A DNA stretch of 64,000 nucleotides from Microcebus murinus. Lineage: Eukaryota > Chordata > Mammalia > Primates > Cheirogaleidae. Where the stretch lies: contig NC_134117.1 of the NCBI RefSeq assembly GCF_040939455.1, forward strand, positions 27,211,501-27,275,500. The letters are read 5' to 3'. This document shows, piece by piece, positions 61,141 to 64,000 of the stretch; within the stretch, counting starts at the first letter, position 1, and every line of letters starts with the position of its first letter. A program made the position numbers and the translations under genes. The notes under the pieces are model-generated. The model had not been told where the DNA came from. It searched no databases and saw nothing but the letters and a program-made list of their open reading frames with translations.

Positions 61141-61564
61141 GAGTTTAATAAAATAATTGGAAGATAAAATTAAGAATATCTCCCTTAAGAAGAGCTTTAG
61201 ACAGAGACAGAAATATTGAGATAAAATATTACCGATATAGAGTATCAATTCAGGATAGCCAACAGCTGTCTTGTAGAAGATCCAGATCCAGAAACAAGGA
61301 AGAAAAATATGATTTCAGAAAAAATGAAAACTTTACCAACCATAACAATGTAAAAGTAAAGGGACATTTGACAGAAAATAGAAGATAGAATTGGAAAGAA
61401 GAAATAACTCATATGAAGGGTGATATCCTTATATAATATATATATTATATATTCAGATTCAGAAAATATCTAAACCATTGGGATAATAAATGGAGAGGTA
61501 GAGAAGAGGAGGCCCATTAAATGAAGCACATGGAATTTGCTTGATTCTTGGTTAGAATGACTTA

Positions 61565-61870
61565 TAGCAGCACTTTCTTAAATGTGCTCTGGAGAATATC
61601 AGTTCTGCGGGATATTAACATTATGTGGAGGGAAAAAACATTAAAGGTACCATGGTCAAGTAAGTTTGAGAATTACTGGGATCCACACACTTACTGAAAT
61701 ACTTCCCAGCACCTTTAATACATTAGTTTACATTCTGAATCTCCAAGAAAGGGATTTAGCATGCAGAATTCTCTGAATTTATTTGACCACAGAGTCTTAT
61801 TTGCAGAGACCTTCTTAAGGGAATAGTGTTCCACTAACACATTTGGAGCACATTGACTTAGAATATGAGC
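61565..61870. repeat. hAT-like DNA element relic
   Basis: 'agcactttcttaaatgtgct' at the left and 'gtgttccactaacacatttg' at the right suggest decayed inverted ends, with 'agtttgagaattactgggat' inside. Family not named. Confidence 0.38.
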
Positions 61871-61959
61871 TCTGGTTCAGGTGAGCTATGGCAGTAGAGC
61901 AAGCACTATAAAAAGAATTACAAGTTGGAGAACTCAGAGAACCTGCACTGCTTCAAGAG

Positions 61960-62545
61960 CCTCATTTCTGGTCTACATGCTTTCATTCATGTCCTGCTCT
62001 AATCTATTTACCACTCAGTTGCCAGAAAAAATCTTTACAAACTTAATTCATATGATGCCAGTCACTTGCTAAAGACTCTTTTATGACTTTTCATTGTACT
62101 TAGAATAAAATGGAATCTCCTTACCAAGGCCCAGAGGGCTCTATGATGAATGATCTGGCCTCTATCCAGCTCTTCATTTTTATCTTCTACCACATTTCCT
62201 TTTTCTAACTTCACTCAGGCCTCATTGGCCTGTTGCATACTAAACTTCTACCTCGAGTGTTCTCTTTTCCTGCCACATGGCTGGTTTCTTCTCATCCATT
62301 AGAACACTTCCTTGAGTAATCTAGCTAAGTAATTCTCTATACATCCTGATAGGTCTCTTTACAGCATTTATTAAAATTTCAAACTCTATATTTATTGTTT
62401 GTTTACTCATTAGCTATATATTATAAATTCCATGAGGGGGAAAGTATGTCTGTTGTATTTGCCATTGTATAATATAGACAGTATGGGCTTAAAGCCTGGT
62501 ACCTAGAAGGTGCTCAAATTTGTCGAATGAATGAAGGAAGGAATG
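61960..62545 (+). repeat. L2 LINE 3' end
   Basis: 'ctatgatgaatgatctggcc', 'cctcattggcctgttgcata', 'tctgttgtatttgccattgt', 'gtacctagaaggtgctcaaa' and 'tttgtcgaatgaatgaagga' follow the L2 3' order in sense orientation. Confidence 0.66.
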
Positions 62546-63417
62546 GAGGTTGTCCCAACATTCTATAGAGTTGCTAGTGGAATATTCTAACATATACCTC
62601 TGCTAGAAACAGAAAGCTAGACAGAGCTTTCTGTTCCTATGATGGCCCAGAGAGCTATGGATAGCATTCTTGAGCAAAGAAGAAAGAAACAGAACAAAAG
62701 TAGGAAGTAAGTAATGGTCTTTGCCATTACAGCAAACCACATGATGTATGTTATATGTTCAATACAAACCAGAAATAGAAAAAGTACCTCTTTATATCCA
62801 GAATTTCTATCTTTTGTTATGACTAATTACCAATACTTCTACTAAGTGCCTAATGCTGATGTGTGGACTTCACATTTTACTAAAAGCATGGGTAGCTGTG
62901 AAGGTTATATGGATGGATAAGGACTGAAATTTCAATGTATTCCTATGCACAGGTTTTCATAATGACATCTGCAAGCCCAAGGCATTTTGGACTTCATGAG
63001 TCCCTCTTTAAAGACATATTAAAAATTATATTTTACAACTCCATTGGTATGAGGACAAATATATTAAAACATTCTTTTCAACTTAAAACTTTATTTTTTA
63101 CTTCTGATTTGACTTTGGTCTATAAAAGTATTGTAGGTCCGAGGCATTGTGCCTGCTGTACCTAATAGAGAAGTCAGTCCTGCTTATATACATGTCAAGA
63201 AGAGAATACAAATAGAGACAAAAGGTAATTTTGGATATTTAAATGCTATCACATCCACTGTGAACATGTCTCCTCATAGGGGTATAATAATAAATTATTT
63301 ATGAGGTCTCTTTCAGCTCTAACCTTCTTGGGTTCTAACACAGTTTAGCACAAAATAAAAGACTTCCCAATTTATTTCTTAATATATAACAATAGCCTTC
63401 CATTTTCTCTTATAGTG

Positions 63418-63660
63418 AGACAATATAGCAGGATGGTAAAGAGCATGCACTTTGGAACTAGATGACACCTGGATTATGTACTAGCTGAGTCATCTTGAGG
63501 AACTGTTTAACCTCTCTAAAGTATCAGTCCTCCTATCTGTAAAATGGGACTAATAAGGTTAGCTATTTCTTGGGTTTGTTGTGAAGATTAATGAGATAAT
63601 GAATTTAAAGTGCTTAGTACAATTCCTGGCATATGTTGACACCTAAATAAATGTTAGCCA
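63418..63660 (+). repeat. Near-complete MIR, sense
   Basis: 'gatggtaaagagcatgcact', 'ctatctgtaaaatgggacta', 'gaagattaatgagataatga' and 'aagtgcttagtacaattcct' are in order, covering head, core and tail. One of the better-preserved MIRs in the window. Confidence 0.78.
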
Positions 63661-64000
63661 CAACTGTCAAGAAGAACATATATTTCAAAGATGAAAAGGC
63701 AAGTTTTAGTCTAATAGTTTTTTGCACATGACTCAATGTAGCTTTCTAAGCAGTTCAGAGAATTACATGGGGAAAGGAACTAGCAAGATTTAGCTACAAT
63801 AACATGTCAGTATAATGAGGGTAACCACAGCTCTACTTCCCTCCTGTAAACTTGCTTATGTCACATTCTTGTTCGGAGTGGGAAGATGCACAGCTGGGGA
63901 CAATTTGGTACACAGAGTAATTATCACAATGTTATTCCTAATAATTGTTCTGTTTTATTTCAACTGTGAAAGAGTTATATGACTTGACCAAACTGCAGGA

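Larger units (their letters stand above)
50873..64000 (+). other. HPSE2: HPSE2 downstream intron (5' part), phase 2
   Basis: Begins with gtaggt after 'gatgg'. I found no further HPSE2 exon in the remaining 13.1 kb, so the next exon lies beyond 64000. It contains an L1 tail plus an Alu at 51.2-52.1 kb, an L2-like block at 52.1-53.4 kb, the nested L1 pair at 54.5-61.1 kb, a DNA-element relic at 61.6 kb, an L2 at 62.0-62.5 kb and a MIR at 63.4 kb. In 62.55-63.4 kb and 63.66-64.0 kb I see only AT-rich intron. Confidence 0.93.

Overview
This window is nuclear DNA from a mammal, most likely a strepsirrhine (lemur- or galago-like) primate. Both arms of dimeric Alu elements are present, and the one at 42059-42350 carries a right-arm variant I associate with strepsirrhine Alus. 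A young L1 lineage with a 3' UTR unlike human L1 is also present. MIR, L2, MaLR/ERVL LTR, hAT and Tigger relics fill the rest, as expected for a placental mammal. The species assignment is inference.

The only protein-coding gene is HPSE2 (heparanase 2), on the + strand and represented by two internal exons. Exon A (44546-44719, 174 bp) and exon B (50701-50872, 172 bp) have good splice signals, compatible phases and a translation that reads straight through the junction with heparanase-2 sequence. The remaining ~99.5% is intronic: more than 44.5 kb of upstream intron, a 5,981-bp middle intron, and more than 13.1 kb of downstream intron. I saw no RNA gene, promoter, CpG island, CRISPR array or prokaryotic feature.

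Layout of the introns. 1-15 kb holds old MIR, L2, MER5-like and L1 relics plus TG and CA microsatellites. 15.3-16.8 kb has an inverted Alu, a young L1 tail and an L1 with a 5' inversion. 19.5-20.2 kb is a TC-tract-containing, possibly LTR-derived block. 21.1-21.3 kb is a near-perfect 97-bp tandem duplication. 25.3-27.5 kb is a low-confidence retroelement-like stretch. 29-33.4 kb is a mosaic of L1 relics with two adjacent MIRs. 34.4-35.0 kb is an MLT2-type LTR inside a hAT-like element. 37.8-40.4 kb is one ancient L2 split by a young truncated L1, a Tigger-type element and a mariner-like element with almost identical terminal repeats. 42.0-42.6 kb is an Alu followed at its edge by a ~200-bp L1 tail with a perfect 15-bp target-site duplication. 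54.8-60.4 kb is a nearly complete lineage-specific L1, dead by point mutations and frameshifts, inserted into an older L1 with an 18-bp target-site duplication.

No new multi-gene system is visible. The best candidates for a second look are the mariner-like element at 39764-40323, which appears young for a primate, and the two young sense-strand L1 insertions in HPSE2. Repeat names come from recognition without a library search; edges of old relics are approximate, commonly +/-50 bp or more. Stretches above 300 bp not listed as a repeat (for example 1-1030, 10.6-12.2 kb, 12.7-14.3 kb, 22.4-23.5 kb, 33.4-34.3 kb, 41.1-42.0 kb, 42.6-43.6 kb, 45.5-48.8 kb) are AT-rich intronic DNA in which I recognise nothing.
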